Source: Deltaproteobacteria bacterium
GTDB lineage: Bacteria > Myxococcota_C > UBA6777
Direction of reading: 5' to 3'
DNA: 32,376 nt
Assembly: GCA_006226375.1 (NCBI GenBank)
Contig: SBHC01000032.1
Span: forward strand, 1 to 32,376
Positions 1-8,220 of this stretch are shown here, in pieces (the stretch's first letter is position 1; the number at the start of each line of letters is the position of its first letter). The notes below the pieces were generated by a model. The model saw only the letters and a list, made by a program, of their open reading frames with translations. It was not told the DNA's origin and did no database searches. The translations under genes and the position numbers were made by a program.

Positions 1-2100
1 CCGGAGGAGCAATTGCGAAGAGTTGCATTACCGTAGCGGTACGCGGTCGTATTGCACTGATAACGACTGGTCCCTGAACAGTAATAACTTCCACCCCTCA
101 CTCCACCGGTACACTTACAGTACGCAGTGGAACCGCTAACATAGCAACCGTATTGGCAATAATAGCCATTGGAACTACTCGATGAAGTGCTGCCATAGTA
201 GTAAATATTACCGTTGTTACATTGCGCTCGATAGCGCCCGGTAGAACCACTATCTGAGTAGTAGTTGGCATAACGGTTCATGTTCGAGTAGCTGGTTGAA
301 TAGTAATTGGTACAGAAGATCTGACCGTGATTCAGAATCGTTCCAGAACCGTTGTTGGTTCGGCATCGGCATACCGCTGTGGTTCCCGACATCTGACAAC
401 CATGCGAACAGTAGCCATAGTTGCTATATCCACCGTTGCTCGCAGTACTACCACCAGAACAATAATACTTGTAGTTGTTGTAACAGTAGTAGCCACCACC
501 GGTTCGCCCACCAGGACACATACAATAGGCGTTGTTTCCGCTCGTGTAACAACCATACGAACAATCCGTTTGCTTTGTCACCACGCGATTGTAGCAGTAG
601 TATCGGTCGTTGTTGTAACAGAAGTACTGACCGTTGCTGTAGGTTCTACCACCATAAGAACATTGGTTAATTAAGCATGTTCCACTTCCAGTACAGATAT
701 AACCGGAAGAACAAGGAACGGAGGAAGCGTTGCCGTAACGGTACGCAGTAGTGTTGCAACGATACCGGTTGGTTCCTGAACAATAATAGCTTCCACCCCG
801 CACATATCCTGTACACTTACAATACGAAGTGCTTCCACTGACATAACAACCATATTGGCAGTAGTACGAATTGGAACTGCTTGAGGAAGTACTGCCATAG
901 TAATAGATGTTCCCATTGTTACACTGCGCCCGATAGGTTCCGCCGTTCCGATCTGAGTAGTAGTTGGCGTACCGATTCATATTCGAGTAACTGGTAGAGT
1001 AGTAATTGGTACAGAAGATTTGTCCGTGATTCAGGATTGTTCCGGAACCGTTGTTGGTACGACATCGACAAACCGCGGTACTTCCCGACATCTGGCATCC
1101 ATGCGAACAGTAACCGTAGTTGGAGTAACCACCGGTGCTGGAAGTGCTGTTTCCGGGGCAGTAGTACTTGTAGTTGTTGTAACAGTAGTAACCACCACCG
1201 GTGAGTCCACCAGGACAACGACAGTACGCGTTGCTCCCGCTGGTGTAACAACCATACGAACATCCACTTTGAACCGAAACCACGGTGTTGTAGCAACGCA
1301 TCCGATTGTTGCCATAACAGAAGTACTGACCATTGCTGTAATATTGGCCAGCATAATAGCAACGGTTCAACACACACGACCCGCTGCCTGTACAAATATA
1401 ACCCGAAGAACAGTTGCTAACACTCGGACTTCCATAACGGTACGTCGTCACATTGCAATAGTAGCGGGTAGTTCCAGAGCAGTAGTAGGTGCCGCCGCGA
1501 TGGTATCCCGAACACTTGCAGTAGGCTTGGGTTCCGCTCACATAACAGCCATAGTCACAATAGTAATAGCTACTGCTGCTGCTTGGCCATGTTAGATTCC
1601 CATTGTTACAATACAGGCGATAAGTTCCGCCGTTTCGGTCGGAGTAATAATTGGCGTAGGCGTTGTTGTTGTTTGAGTTGGAACTTAAATAGTTGGAACA
1701 CATGTACTGGCCATGGTTCATATACACGCCGTTTCGCGTGCGACATCGACAAACTGCCGTGGAACCCGACATCTGACAACCGTACGAGCAACCTCCCAAA
1801 TAAGTGGCACTTCCGTATCTGGAGGTCGTTGCATTACACCTGTACTTGTTGTTGCCAGAACAGTACTGCTGATTCGCCGTATATCCCCCTGAGCATTTGC
1901 AATACGGTGTACTCCCTGACATATAACAACCGTACTGGCAATACCAAGTCGATACGCTACCGTACCGAGAGGTTGTGGCATTGCACACTGCCCTGTAGCT
2001 ACCTGAGCAAAAATACTGGTTCGCAGTATATCCCCCTGAACATCTACAGTACGAGTTGTTCCCACTTTGATAGCAACCGTACTGACAATAGCCTTGTTGT
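1..2100 (-). repeat. Long in-frame tandem repeat (about 681-699 bp period) inside the Tyr/Cys-rich gene
   Basis: The plus-strand landmark cccgacatctg recurs at 385, 1084 and 1765, giving spacings of 699 and 681 bases, both multiples of three (233 and 227 codons). A second landmark (ccggaagaac-like, encoding the SSGYICTGSG region) lies near 1, 703 and 1401 with the same period. The two left copies are very similar at DNA level. The third, nearest the N-terminus, is more diverged, and beyond about 2100 only shorter YYC...GCY modules of about 45-50 residues remain. This suggests stepwise growth by duplication, with the newest copies toward the C-terminus. Boundaries are approximate. Confidence 0.75.
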
Positions 2101-2615
2101 GAAGAACTTCCATATCGGTACGTGGTCGCATTGCAATAGTACCGGTAGTTCCCTGAACAATAATACTGTCCATACGTGTACCCCCCTGAACACTTACAAT
2201 ACGCCTGGGTACTGTAGTTGTAGCAACCGTATTGACAGTAGTAATACGAGGAGCTGCTACTATCGAGCGACCAGTAGTACGCGTACCGGTATGCTGTTCG
2301 GTACCCACAGCGCTGACGGTAGGCTGCAACTCGACGATAACAAGTGCTCCAGCCCAACCAGCCACAACTGTAACTTTGATAGTAGTAATACAACTCGTAC
2401 CAACAATAATACTGCGAGTACGCCTCCGTCCGTCGGTTACAGTAGTAACGGTAATTACCGCTACATCGACGGTAACCGTAGATGCTGGAGGTACAGCTTG
2501 GCAACGACTGCGCCTGAGCCTCCGGAATGCCAGTCACACAGATTGGTGCAGCGTAGAAAAGTCCAACCATCAGGAACATGGCGAACATGATTCCAAGAGG
2601 ATGACGGCGACGCAT
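1..2615 (-). CDS. Exported Tyr/Cys/Asn/Gly-rich tandem-repeat protein, C-terminus beyond the window
   Basis: Reading the minus strand from the ATG at 2615 gives 871 codons with no stop up to the left edge, so the 3' end is missing. The start has an AGGTGA ribosome site about 7 bases upstream. Residues 1-36 form a signal peptide: a Met-Arg-Arg-Arg start, a Met/Phe/Leu-rich core and an Ala-Gln-Ala end. The rest is almost entirely Tyr, Cys, Asn, Gly and Ser, built of short motifs such as YYCQYGCYVSG, YCKCSGGY and YYCSGTNRYRCN. These short motifs sit inside a longer unit of about 230 residues. Cys is frequent and evenly spaced, so an extracellular, disulfide-bonded, EGF-like or knottin-like fibre is likely; many tyrosines could allow cross-linking (inference). 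I do not recognise a named family. Because the frame is open at the edge and reads cleanly through almost 2.6 kb, I consider it a real gene; opposite-strand frames here are Thr/Val- or Asn/Ser-rich shadows. Confidence 0.85.
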   Translation of the reverse strand, partial: MRRRHPLGIMFAMFLMVGLFYAAPICVTGIPEAQAQSLPSCTSSIYGYRRCSGNYRYYCNRRTEAYSQYYCWYELYYYYQSYSCGWLGWSTCYRRVAAYRQRCGYRTAYRYAYYWSLDSSSSSYYYCQYGCYNYSTQAYCKCSGGYTYGQYYCSGNYRYYCNATTYRYGSSSQQGYCQYGCYQSGNNSYCRCSGGYTANQYFCSGSYRAVCNATTSRYGSVSTWYCQYGCYMSGSTPYCKCSGGYTANQQYCSGNNKYRCNATTSRYGSATYLGGCSYGCQMSGSTAVCRCRTRNGVYMNHGQYMCSNYLSSNSNNNNAYANYYSDRNGGTYRLYCNNGNLTWPSSSSSYYYCDYGCYVSGTQAYCKCSGYHRGGTYYCSGTTRYYCNVTTYRYGSPSVSNCSSGYICTGSGSCVLNRCYYAGQYYSNGQYFCYGNNRMRCYNTVVSVQSGCSYGCYTSGSNAYCRCPGGLTGGGYYCYNNYKYYCPGNSTSSTGGYSNYGYCSHGCQMSGSTAVCRCRTNNGSGTILNHGQIFCTNYYSTSYSNMNRYANYYSDRNGGTYRAQCNNGNIYYYGSTSSSSSNSYYCQYGCYVSGSTSYCKCTGYVRGGSYYCSGTNRYRCNTTAYRYGNASSVPCSSGYICTGSGTCLINQCSYGGRTYSNGQYFCYNNDRYYCYNRVVTKQTDCSYGCYTSGNNAYCMCPGGRTGGGYYCYNNYKYYCSGGSTASNGGYSNYGYCSHGCQMSGTTAVCRCRTNNGSGTILNHGQIFCTNYYSTSYSNMNRYANYYSDSGSTGRYRAQCNNGNIYYYGSTSSSSSNGYYCQYGCYVSGSTAYCKCTGGVRGGSYYCSGTSRYQCNTTAYRYGNATLRNCSS

Positions 2616-2882
2616 GCTGCTTTCACCTGGTTGACTGAAGTTGAAACCGCTCCAAAGGGGGGAAACGCGATTCATACCCTTGCTCCGTTTTTGCAGGGAT
2701 TCCCGGAATATCAGATTCCGACTACGTAGGCACTCTACCTTGAGGCCAAATACAAAAATTCGGAAAGAAGGCATGCAAGGTTCGGGCCATCGAAAAATCG
2801 CGAGCAAGTCAATATTTTTATTGATTTTTAAGAATCTGCGAATCCCCCTCACAACACGACTACGCAAAAAGTATTGAGTTTT

Positions 2883-3434
2883 TCAATTATCTTTTTCGGA
2901 AGATGTTAATATATATACGGCCCCAAGCCCGCCATCTTGAGGAAGAGCGGTGGACGCTGCAAGAACACAGGGCAACGTGGGCAACAGATTGTAAAGATTC
3001 GACTTGATCGGAGTTCGACCGACAGTTGCCCCATGACCCTTCCCATGTACAATAAGAACACAGGCATCACGGACGCTCCATTCCTCAAGGAAGGAGAGGA
3101 TCTCTTGTTGAGCTTCGTTCCATCTCATCCCGTGAAGATCCAATGAATCTTCAACATCCAGTTGACCACGTTTTAATCGCTTAAGCAATTTTCTGGAGAC
3201 ACCAGGTTTTCCATATTGAATGGTGGAGAGTGGTCCCCATTCTTTCTTCTCTGGCTCAGGGCTCCCAGGCTCTCTGGACGTCGTTTTTGCCTTAAGCCCG
3301 CGTGGTTTTTTACGAACCTGGACAGGCTCTTCCTTCTGAGACAGTCGGGAAACATCGGCCATAGAAGCCAGAAACAAAGACTCCTCATCCTCTGCCTGGA
3401 ACTTGACCAACCCACCCCGTTTCTTTTTTGACAT
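2883..3434 (-). CDS. Smr-domain protein (183 aa)
   Basis: The C-terminal 90 residues form a Smr (MutS2-type) domain: a DLHGM motif near residue 100, then VLIVHGKGHGA, a PIKSNLYNLL segment and a closing GGLGAVYIL strand. Smr domains bind or nick nucleic acids; stand-alone bacterial members are often linked to branched DNA or to mRNA on stalled ribosomes. The N-terminal half is charged and probably disordered (Lys-Arg, QAEDEES, PEPEKKE), typical of YdaL/SmrA-like proteins. The frame is open up to 3554, but I place the start at 3434 (MSKKKRGG). An excellent GAGGAGG site sits 9 bases upstream of it, and the upstream residues look non-coding. The gene lies between two exported-protein genes on the same strand, with large gaps on both sides, so it is probably its own transcript. 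Confidence 0.88.
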   Translation of the reverse strand: MSKKKRGGLVKFQAEDEESLFLASMADVSRLSQKEEPVQVRKKPRGLKAKTTSREPGSPEPEKKEWGPLSTIQYGKPGVSRKLLKRLKRGQLDVEDSLDLHGMRWNEAQQEILSFLEEWSVRDACVLIVHGKGHGATVGRTPIKSNLYNLLPTLPCVLAASTALPQDGGLGAVYILTSSEKDN

Positions 3435-3791
3435 TTTGACGAGCCTCCTCAAAGATTTGAGACCAAAAATGCAGTCCAACTGTAACGTTTGGTATACACC
3501 CAAGCCCCCCAATTGGGCAAAAAATGGGCAAGTAAGATCAATCAATTCAATCACTTGGTATCATAGTATACAGTGAAGGTGTAGAGCAATACCATCGGAG
3601 TTATCTTGCACCAGTCCATTCGTGACGAAGATCACGGCTCGTTGTGCCCCCTCCCGACACCCCATCCTCAAGCATAAGAAAACAGAAAGAAATACCAACA
3701 CATGAGCATTTCGGAATGACACATGCACAACACGAGGGTAACGCCGCAAGGCACCCTCAGTGGCCTACCCCATAGCCTCACAAATCCTTCC

Positions 3792-3817
3792 TTCTCGTAC
3801 CTTTGAGGTAACGAGAA
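3792..3817. other. Stem-loop, 11 bp with one bulge
   Basis: TTCTCGT (3792-3798) pairs with ACGAGAA (3811-3817). After a single bulged A at 3810, ACCT (3799-3802) pairs with AGGT (3806-3809) around a 3-base loop. It lies about 140 bases past the stop of the OmpA-type gene. No T-run follows on either strand, so it is not a standard intrinsic terminator. It may be a 3'-UTR stabilising or processing structure. Confidence 0.5.
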
Positions 3818-3829
3818 ACCCTACCAACG

Positions 3830-3856
3830 ACCCTCACCTCGATTCGAGGTGGGGGT
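3830..3856. other. Stem-loop, 13 bp with a one-base centre
   Basis: ACCCTCACCTCGA (3830-3842) pairs with TCGAGGTGGGGGT (3844-3856), with one T.G wobble. The centre is a single T, so the real loop would open by a base pair or two. It starts 13 bases from the stem-loop at 3792-3817 and lies about 100 bases downstream of the OmpA-type stop on the minus strand. It is GC-rich but lacks a following T-tract in either direction, so rho-independent termination is doubtful. Confidence 0.5.
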
Positions 3857-3956
3857 TCTGGCCTTTAAGGGATACACCTTTTGAAAAATGTTGGAAGATC
3901 GAAAGAGGAAGAAGAGATCCAGGCAAGAAAAATGGAGGAGCTGGAGAGGAAGGGGC

Positions 3957-5885
3957 TTAGTACTTGGGCTGATCGCGGTCCGTCTTTTTGATTTTGAGAT
4001 CGCCGGGTTTGTTCAGAATGGTGAACTCAACACGACGGTTCTTATCACGCCCAGCCTGGGTTCGGTTGGTGGTCAGCGGTTTGGTAAAGCCAAACCCTCG
4101 ATAACGCAGTCGGTTTCGTTTGATTCCGTTTTTGACCAAGAAGTTCCGCACAGACTGAGCCCGGCGCCGTGACAGCCACATGTTGTACTTGTACGAACCA
4201 ACTTTGTCCGTGTGACCTTCAATCAAGACGCGCATCTGCGGGTAGTTTTTGAGAATCCTCACCACATTCTTAAGCAAGGTGTAGGAGCGAGGCTTGATCC
4301 TCCAACGGTTGAACTCAAAGTAGATCTTATCGAGGATTTCGATCTTCCGCTTGGTCAGGTCCACCTTAATCAAAGGACAACCTTTCTTGTGGCCTTTGGG
4401 GAGGTTCTCACGGGGTCCCCACTGCTTGGGACACTTGTCTTCGCCGTCGTGGAAGCCATCACCGTCAAAGTCAGGACAACCTTGGTATTTCTTGAGTCCA
4501 GCGTCGTTGGGGCAAAGATCGATCAAGTCGTTGATGCCGTCGCCATCGGTGTCGGGACACCCTTGGTACTTCTTGGGACCTTTCCTCTTGGGACACTTGT
4601 CGCTCTTGTCATCGATGCCGTCGTTATCGGTATCGGGCCAAGGGCAACCTTTGTTCGCAATCGGACCCGGTCGGTTCGGACAATCATCTTCGTTGTCCTT
4701 CAGACCATCGTTGTCCTTGTCTCCGTAGGGACATCCCTTGTTTTCTTTGGGACCGGGAACCTTGGGACATTTGTCAACATTGTCGGTCAGACCGTCGCCG
4801 TCGGTATCCGGCCAGGGGCAACCGTTGTTCTCTTTGGGTCCAGGAGTTTTGGGGCACTTGTCATTCTCATCGTCCACGCCGTCTTTGTCAGCATCAAACA
4901 CGCGACGAGCGTAGGTGATACCGAGGAACACCCGGAACTGGGGAGTACCGTAACCGGGAAGGATCGGAAAGCCCATCCCCAAGCTGAGCGCCAGATTTTT
5001 GCTGTTGCGAAGGGGATACACACGTGCGCCCACAAGAAACTCAAAGGGAGCTGCGTTTTCAGAGACGCCCTCGACGAGCTGTGTACCACCGGCGATCTCA
5101 CCAATGATGTCCAGTCGCTTTTTGATCGCCTCAACACCAAGGCCCAACCCGTAGGTCAGCTCATGTGAGATCACGAGGTTGACGAATTGAGTTCGCGGCA
5201 AATAGCGATACCCCAAGTTGAAGGCCACGTTCACGATGCTGAACTTTTTGTTCAACAAAAGGCCGGCCCCAAAGGAGACATCGCCTTCTCCGTTGAAGGA
5301 ATCCGCGTTCCCTGAAGGAACTCCCAGATAGAGCTTGATCGCCATGTTCAGCCAGTGCTTCTTCTCTCGCAGCGCCTGAAACTTAAGAGCGATACGGATA
5401 TCAGAGAAGTAGGCTCCTTCCATGTTGCGGTTGTGGAGGTTGCTCGTGATCGCTCCATTCGAAGGAATGGTACCCAACTGGTAGAAGGTAATCGGGATCG
5501 AGACTTCAAGATCCAACCAGTTAAGAAAACCAATCCCTGCCACAACATCCGCAGCAAATTGATGCTGCATGATATCGATCCGTTCCGGCGACAACGGTCG
5601 GTCGCTTCGGATGACGCGAAGAATCAAAGGGTCCTTCGCGTAGTTGAGAAACAACCCTACCTTAAAATTCCATTGACCCAAGCCGGCCCCGGATTCGTTT
5701 TGGAAGAGTCCCTCAGGATCCATCCAAGGCCGAAACTGCTGGAGCTGAATGCCCGTGGCGTCAAGACGTTGATTGTTTTGCGCATGAGCAACTTGCATCG
5801 CAGAGGACACCAACAGGAGTCCAAAGGAAAAGCCACACAACAGCAACATGTTTCTTAGAGCTAGAACGACAGTTGGCCTTCTCAT
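3957..5885 (-). CDS. OmpA-family outer-membrane protein with thrombospondin type-3 repeats (642 aa)
   Basis: Residues 1-36 are a signal peptide ending Ala-His-Ala. Residues of about 40-335 look like an outer-membrane beta-barrel: alternating aromatic strands with Gly/Tyr turns, such as FNLGYRYLPRTQF. Residues of about 335-505 hold six calcium-binding TSP3 repeats of the form DxDxDGxxDxxDxCP, linked by PGPKENxGCP. Residues of about 520-630 are an OmpA C-terminal peptidoglycan-binding domain with IYFEFNRWRIKP, EGHTDKVGS and LSRRRAQSV, including the conserved Asp and Arg that hold diaminopimelate. It should anchor the outer membrane to the cell wall, with a stiff calcium-loaded stalk between barrel and anchor. 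The ATG at 5885 has an AAGGAT site 7 bases upstream. The gene appears to be single, with long gaps both sides. Confidence 0.93.
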   Translation of the reverse strand: MRRPTVVLALRNMLLLCGFSFGLLLVSSAMQVAHAQNNQRLDATGIQLQQFRPWMDPEGLFQNESGAGLGQWNFKVGLFLNYAKDPLILRVIRSDRPLSPERIDIMQHQFAADVVAGIGFLNWLDLEVSIPITFYQLGTIPSNGAITSNLHNRNMEGAYFSDIRIALKFQALREKKHWLNMAIKLYLGVPSGNADSFNGEGDVSFGAGLLLNKKFSIVNVAFNLGYRYLPRTQFVNLVISHELTYGLGLGVEAIKKRLDIIGEIAGGTQLVEGVSENAAPFEFLVGARVYPLRNSKNLALSLGMGFPILPGYGTPQFRVFLGITYARRVFDADKDGVDDENDKCPKTPGPKENNGCPWPDTDGDGLTDNVDKCPKVPGPKENKGCPYGDKDNDGLKDNEDDCPNRPGPIANKGCPWPDTDNDGIDDKSDKCPKRKGPKKYQGCPDTDGDGINDLIDLCPNDAGLKKYQGCPDFDGDGFHDGEDKCPKQWGPRENLPKGHKKGCPLIKVDLTKRKIEILDKIYFEFNRWRIKPRSYTLLKNVVRILKNYPQMRVLIEGHTDKVGSYKYNMWLSRRRAQSVRNFLVKNGIKRNRLRYRGFGFTKPLTTNRTQAGRDKNRRVEFTILNKPGDLKIKKTDRDQPKY

Positions 5886-6321
5886 ACAAAAATCCTTTTA
5901 ACGCTCATAGTGAACTTTCCACCATAAATACCACAAGCATGCCACAACACACAAAAAGTTTTGTGACTAACCTGACATGCTTGTGCAAAAAAGAAAAGCA
6001 AAATGTGGGCAGCGGTGGGCACAAGAGACATGCACGTTTGTCACTCCTTTCCAAGGATTTAGTTTGGCCGCAGGAACGAAGAGGAAAACCTTGTCCGAGC
6101 AGCGAACCCAAAAAGACTGCTTTTCAAGCACAGACATTCCGATTTTCTTAGGGTTTTGGATTGTGTTCCACGAGAGTCACTGTTATATATTGGGCCGCAA
6201 GACGAAGGGAGCGCATCTCTCACCCTCCCAGCCTCACCTCACAAACGGACGAGGTTGGCCTATCTCAATCAAACGCGATCAAGATACGTGTGTGTGAGTG
6301 CATGGTTATCCCTTTCATCGA
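5886..6321. other. Divergent intergenic region
   Basis: About 440 bases between the OmpA-type start (minus) and the promoter of the plus-strand operon. It contains the nested inverted repeat at 5933-5984 and otherwise nothing I can name. The frame running in from 6156 to the glycosyltransferase has no ribosome site and reads as non-coding, so I do not extend that gene upstream. Confidence 0.6.
5933..5984. promoter_or_regulatory. Nested inverted repeat upstream of the OmpA-type gene
   Basis: ACAAGCATG (5933-5941) and CATGCTTGT (5976-5984) are a perfect 9-bp inverted repeat. Between them CACAAAA and TTTTGTG form a second perfect 7-bp pair with a 2-base loop. It lies 48-99 bases upstream of the ATG at 5885. 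It could be an operator or a structured leader. A weak TTGTGT and TATTTA pair spaced 18 bases overlaps it on the minus strand. Confidence 0.35.
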
Positions 6322-6350
6322 TTGGGACGTTTTTCATTTTCTTCTATACT
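6322..6350 (+). promoter_or_regulatory. Predicted sigma-70-type promoter of the eight-gene operon
   Basis: TTGGGA (6322-6327) and TATACT (6345-6350) are separated by the ideal 17 bases. Transcription would start at about 6357, leaving a leader of about 9 bases before the ATG at 6366. It also argues against the ATG at 6351, which would lie at or before the transcript start. Confidence 0.5.
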
Positions 6351-6365
6351 ATGGGACGCAGATGT

Positions 6366-7127
6366 ATGACAGATTCGGCAAAAACCACAGAGAATGACCC
6401 CAAAGACGGATTGCACTCCAAAGAAATCAGCATCGTAATTCCGGTGTACAACGAAGAGGGCATCATCACATCTTCGGTGGAAGACCTCGTCACAGCCCTC
6501 GAAGGAATGGAATGGTCCTACGAAATCATTCTCTCCGAAAACGGGAGCCGGGACGCGACCGTCGCTTTGGCCAAAAACCTCAGCGAGCGTTTTCCCAAGG
6601 TCCGCTACCTCTCCCTTGGCGAACCCAACTACGGCAAGGCTCTTCGCCTGGGTATCCTTGAAGCACGTGGAAAGTTTGTGTTGTGCGATGAGATCGATCT
6701 TTGCGACACCAAGTTTTATCGGAACGCAATGGCCCTGCTCCGACAGGACGAAGCTGACATGGTTATTGGAAGCAAGCTTCTGGCCGGTGCCCAAGACGAA
6801 CGTGGGTGGTTTCGGAACAGCGCTTCCAAGGTCCTGAACAACATGCTCCGTATGTTGGTAGGGTTTGAAGGAACCGACACACACGGGCTGAAAGCATTTC
6901 GTAGGGATCGCTTGCTCCGTGTGGTAGAATCCTGTCTGGTGGACAAGGATCTGTTTACATCCGAGCTGGTGATCCGGGCGGAACGCGCCAAGGAACTTCG
7001 GATCAAAGAGATCCCCCTTCAAGTGGTTGAAAAGCGACAACCGAGCATTAACTTGTGGAAACGCGTTCCCAACGTGCTCCGCAACATGGCCCGCTTGGTC
7101 TGGATTTTTCGCATCCGAGGTGAATGA
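6366..7127 (+). CDS. Family 2 glycosyltransferase, dolichyl/polyprenyl-phosphate mannosyltransferase-like (253 aa)
   Basis: The GT-A fold signature is clear: EISIVIPVYNEEGII at about residues 20-35, then ILSENGSRDAT, LGEPNYGKALRLGI and FVLCDEIDL (the acidic metal and nucleotide-sugar binding motif). It has the length of a DPM1-like catalytic domain with no C-terminal membrane segments, so it is probably soluble or peripheral. It would transfer a sugar from a nucleotide donor; the acceptor cannot be told from sequence. The second motif has SENGS where many family members have VDDGS, a variation seen in other lipid-linked glycosyltransferases. I use the ATG at 6366 because a promoter ends at 6350 and the residues before it look untranslated; the frame itself is open from 6156. 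The 3' end overlaps the next gene by four bases (ATGA), so the two are translationally coupled. Confidence 0.85.
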   Translation: MTDSAKTTENDPKDGLHSKEISIVIPVYNEEGIITSSVEDLVTALEGMEWSYEIILSENGSRDATVALAKNLSERFPKVRYLSLGEPNYGKALRLGILEARGKFVLCDEIDLCDTKFYRNAMALLRQDEADMVIGSKLLAGAQDERGWFRNSASKVLNNMLRMLVGFEGTDTHGLKAFRRDRLLRVVESCLVDKDLFTSELVIRAERAKELRIKEIPLQVVEKRQPSINLWKRVPNVLRNMARLVWIFRIRGE

Positions 7128-8197
7128 ACGGAGTTTTTCTCTTGGCACCCCATGCAACATCGCGTGACTCACGCTCCACTGCATCCAACCTCACGCTGAT
7201 CGACTATCTATCTCGTCGACTCGACCTGCCCTTGGAGCAGATCCAAGCGGCCTCCCCCGACCTCTCCAAACGCTTAAGCCTCCTCGTCAACAGCATCTAC
7301 CTCGATTTTTTGCTCCGACACGGCGGCGGCTTGCTCACCCAGACGGTTCACAACGAAGAACGAACCGAAGGACGGCTCTGGAGCGAGGCCAACCTCGCCC
7401 CCTTTCAACCTGGCCCGTGCTCCAGCCACTTGCTTGAGACGCTACAACGAGCCTTCCATCACCCAGAGCAAGCCTGTCAGATCCCTCCTCCTGCTGAAAA
7501 CACAGGGGACTGCATCTTCTACCACGTCATGTTCCGGCTCACGGAGCACGACCTGACCCTGCGTCGTTGGGTATCGGCTCTGCGGAAAAGCTCGCCCCTC
7601 ACTCGGCTTGTAGTGTTTCCCATTGTCCCTCACCACCCCATCATTGACTTTGACGATGGACAAGAAGGACGCCCCTCTCTCACCCAACAAGAGATGGATC
7701 AGCTGCTCCTACACCCTGCACTTCCTTACTTGTCGGGTTTTTTGGCGGACCAATGGGCAGAGCTCCCTTTGCCCCAGGCGACCAAGGACTTTGAACCACA
7801 GCTCGCAAGGCTCAACGCGCGACGCGCCACATTGTTGCAGTGGATGCAACGCTGCCAGGCCCTTGGAACGTATTCTCATCTTCGGGTTGTCATGCTATGG
7901 ATGCAGCGACTCTGTGATCAAGGAGTGGAGACCTACATCCACGAGGTTCAGCAATGCCGGTCTTGGAAGATGTCAGTTCGAGAAACCATGTTGCGTGGAT
8001 ATTGGGGTCTGCTACGATTGTCAGAAACAATGGACATGCTCTACCAGGATTCCATTGTCGCTCCCGGCGCGTTTGGTTGGGAGCACCCTGAAGAAGTCCG
8101 AACGCTGATGTCCATCATGGGCAAGCGTTGGGCAAGTGGAGGACTTCGCGAACGAGCCCTGGCTTGTGCACGACAATTCCAAGCGTCCATGGGATAA
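7124..8197 (+). CDS. Hypothetical protein (357 aa), second gene of the MoxR/vWA operon
   Basis: I do not recognise a family. The protein is soluble, mostly helical in appearance, with no signal peptide or membrane segment. The first 70 residues contain TLIDYLSRRLDLPLEQI and RLSLLVNSIYLDFLL, and a middle part carries FYHVMFRLTEHD and RLVVFPIVPHHP, which could be a beta-strand core. The last third is Leu/Gln/Arg-rich helix. It starts inside the glycosyltransferase stop (ATGA overlap) with a GAGGTGA site almost touching the ATG, and ends 23 bases before the next start. Given its place in the operon, it is probably a dedicated partner of the AAA+/vWA pair downstream, but that is inferred from position alone. 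Confidence 0.8.
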   Translation: MNGVFLLAPHATSRDSRSTASNLTLIDYLSRRLDLPLEQIQAASPDLSKRLSLLVNSIYLDFLLRHGGGLLTQTVHNEERTEGRLWSEANLAPFQPGPCSSHLLETLQRAFHHPEQACQIPPPAENTGDCIFYHVMFRLTEHDLTLRRWVSALRKSSPLTRLVVFPIVPHHPIIDFDDGQEGRPSLTQQEMDQLLLHPALPYLSGFLADQWAELPLPQATKDFEPQLARLNARRATLLQWMQRCQALGTYSHLRVVMLWMQRLCDQGVETYIHEVQQCRSWKMSVRETMLRGYWGLLRLSETMDMLYQDSIVAPGAFGWEHPEEVRTLMSIMGKRWASGGLRERALACARQFQASMG

Positions 8198-8220
8198 ACC
8201 CATCGCTGGAGAAGGATTCA

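Larger units (their letters stand above)
3435..3956. other. Non-coding gap between OmpA-type and Smr genes
   Basis: About 520 bases with no convincing gene. Short open frames here (for example 3561-3749 minus) have no ribosome site and no family resemblance. The part nearest the OmpA-type gene holds two adjacent stem-loops (separate entries). The part near 3435 must carry the Smr promoter, but I could not place -35/-10 boxes with confidence. Confidence 0.6.

Noticed and set aside
1020-2590. Plus-strand frames across the first gene (1020-1595 and 1583-2590)
   Set aside because: They are rich in Thr/Val/Ala or Asn/Ser/Arg because they are the reverse of Tyr/Asn/Cys repeats; the minus-strand frame with signal peptide is continuous over 871 codons.
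1-2600. Possible CRISPR-like or minisatellite array, from the recurring gtactg/acagtag words
   Set aside because: Spacing is irregular and always in frame with the minus-strand protein; there are no fixed repeat-spacer units and no cas genes.
3561-3749. 62-codon minus-strand frame between the Smr and OmpA-type genes
   Set aside because: No ribosome site, no family resemblance, and composition unlike neighbouring genes.
3830-3856. tRNA-like T-arm (gattcgaggt)
   Set aside because: No acceptor, D-arm or anticodon arm fits around it; it is better explained as a simple long hairpin.
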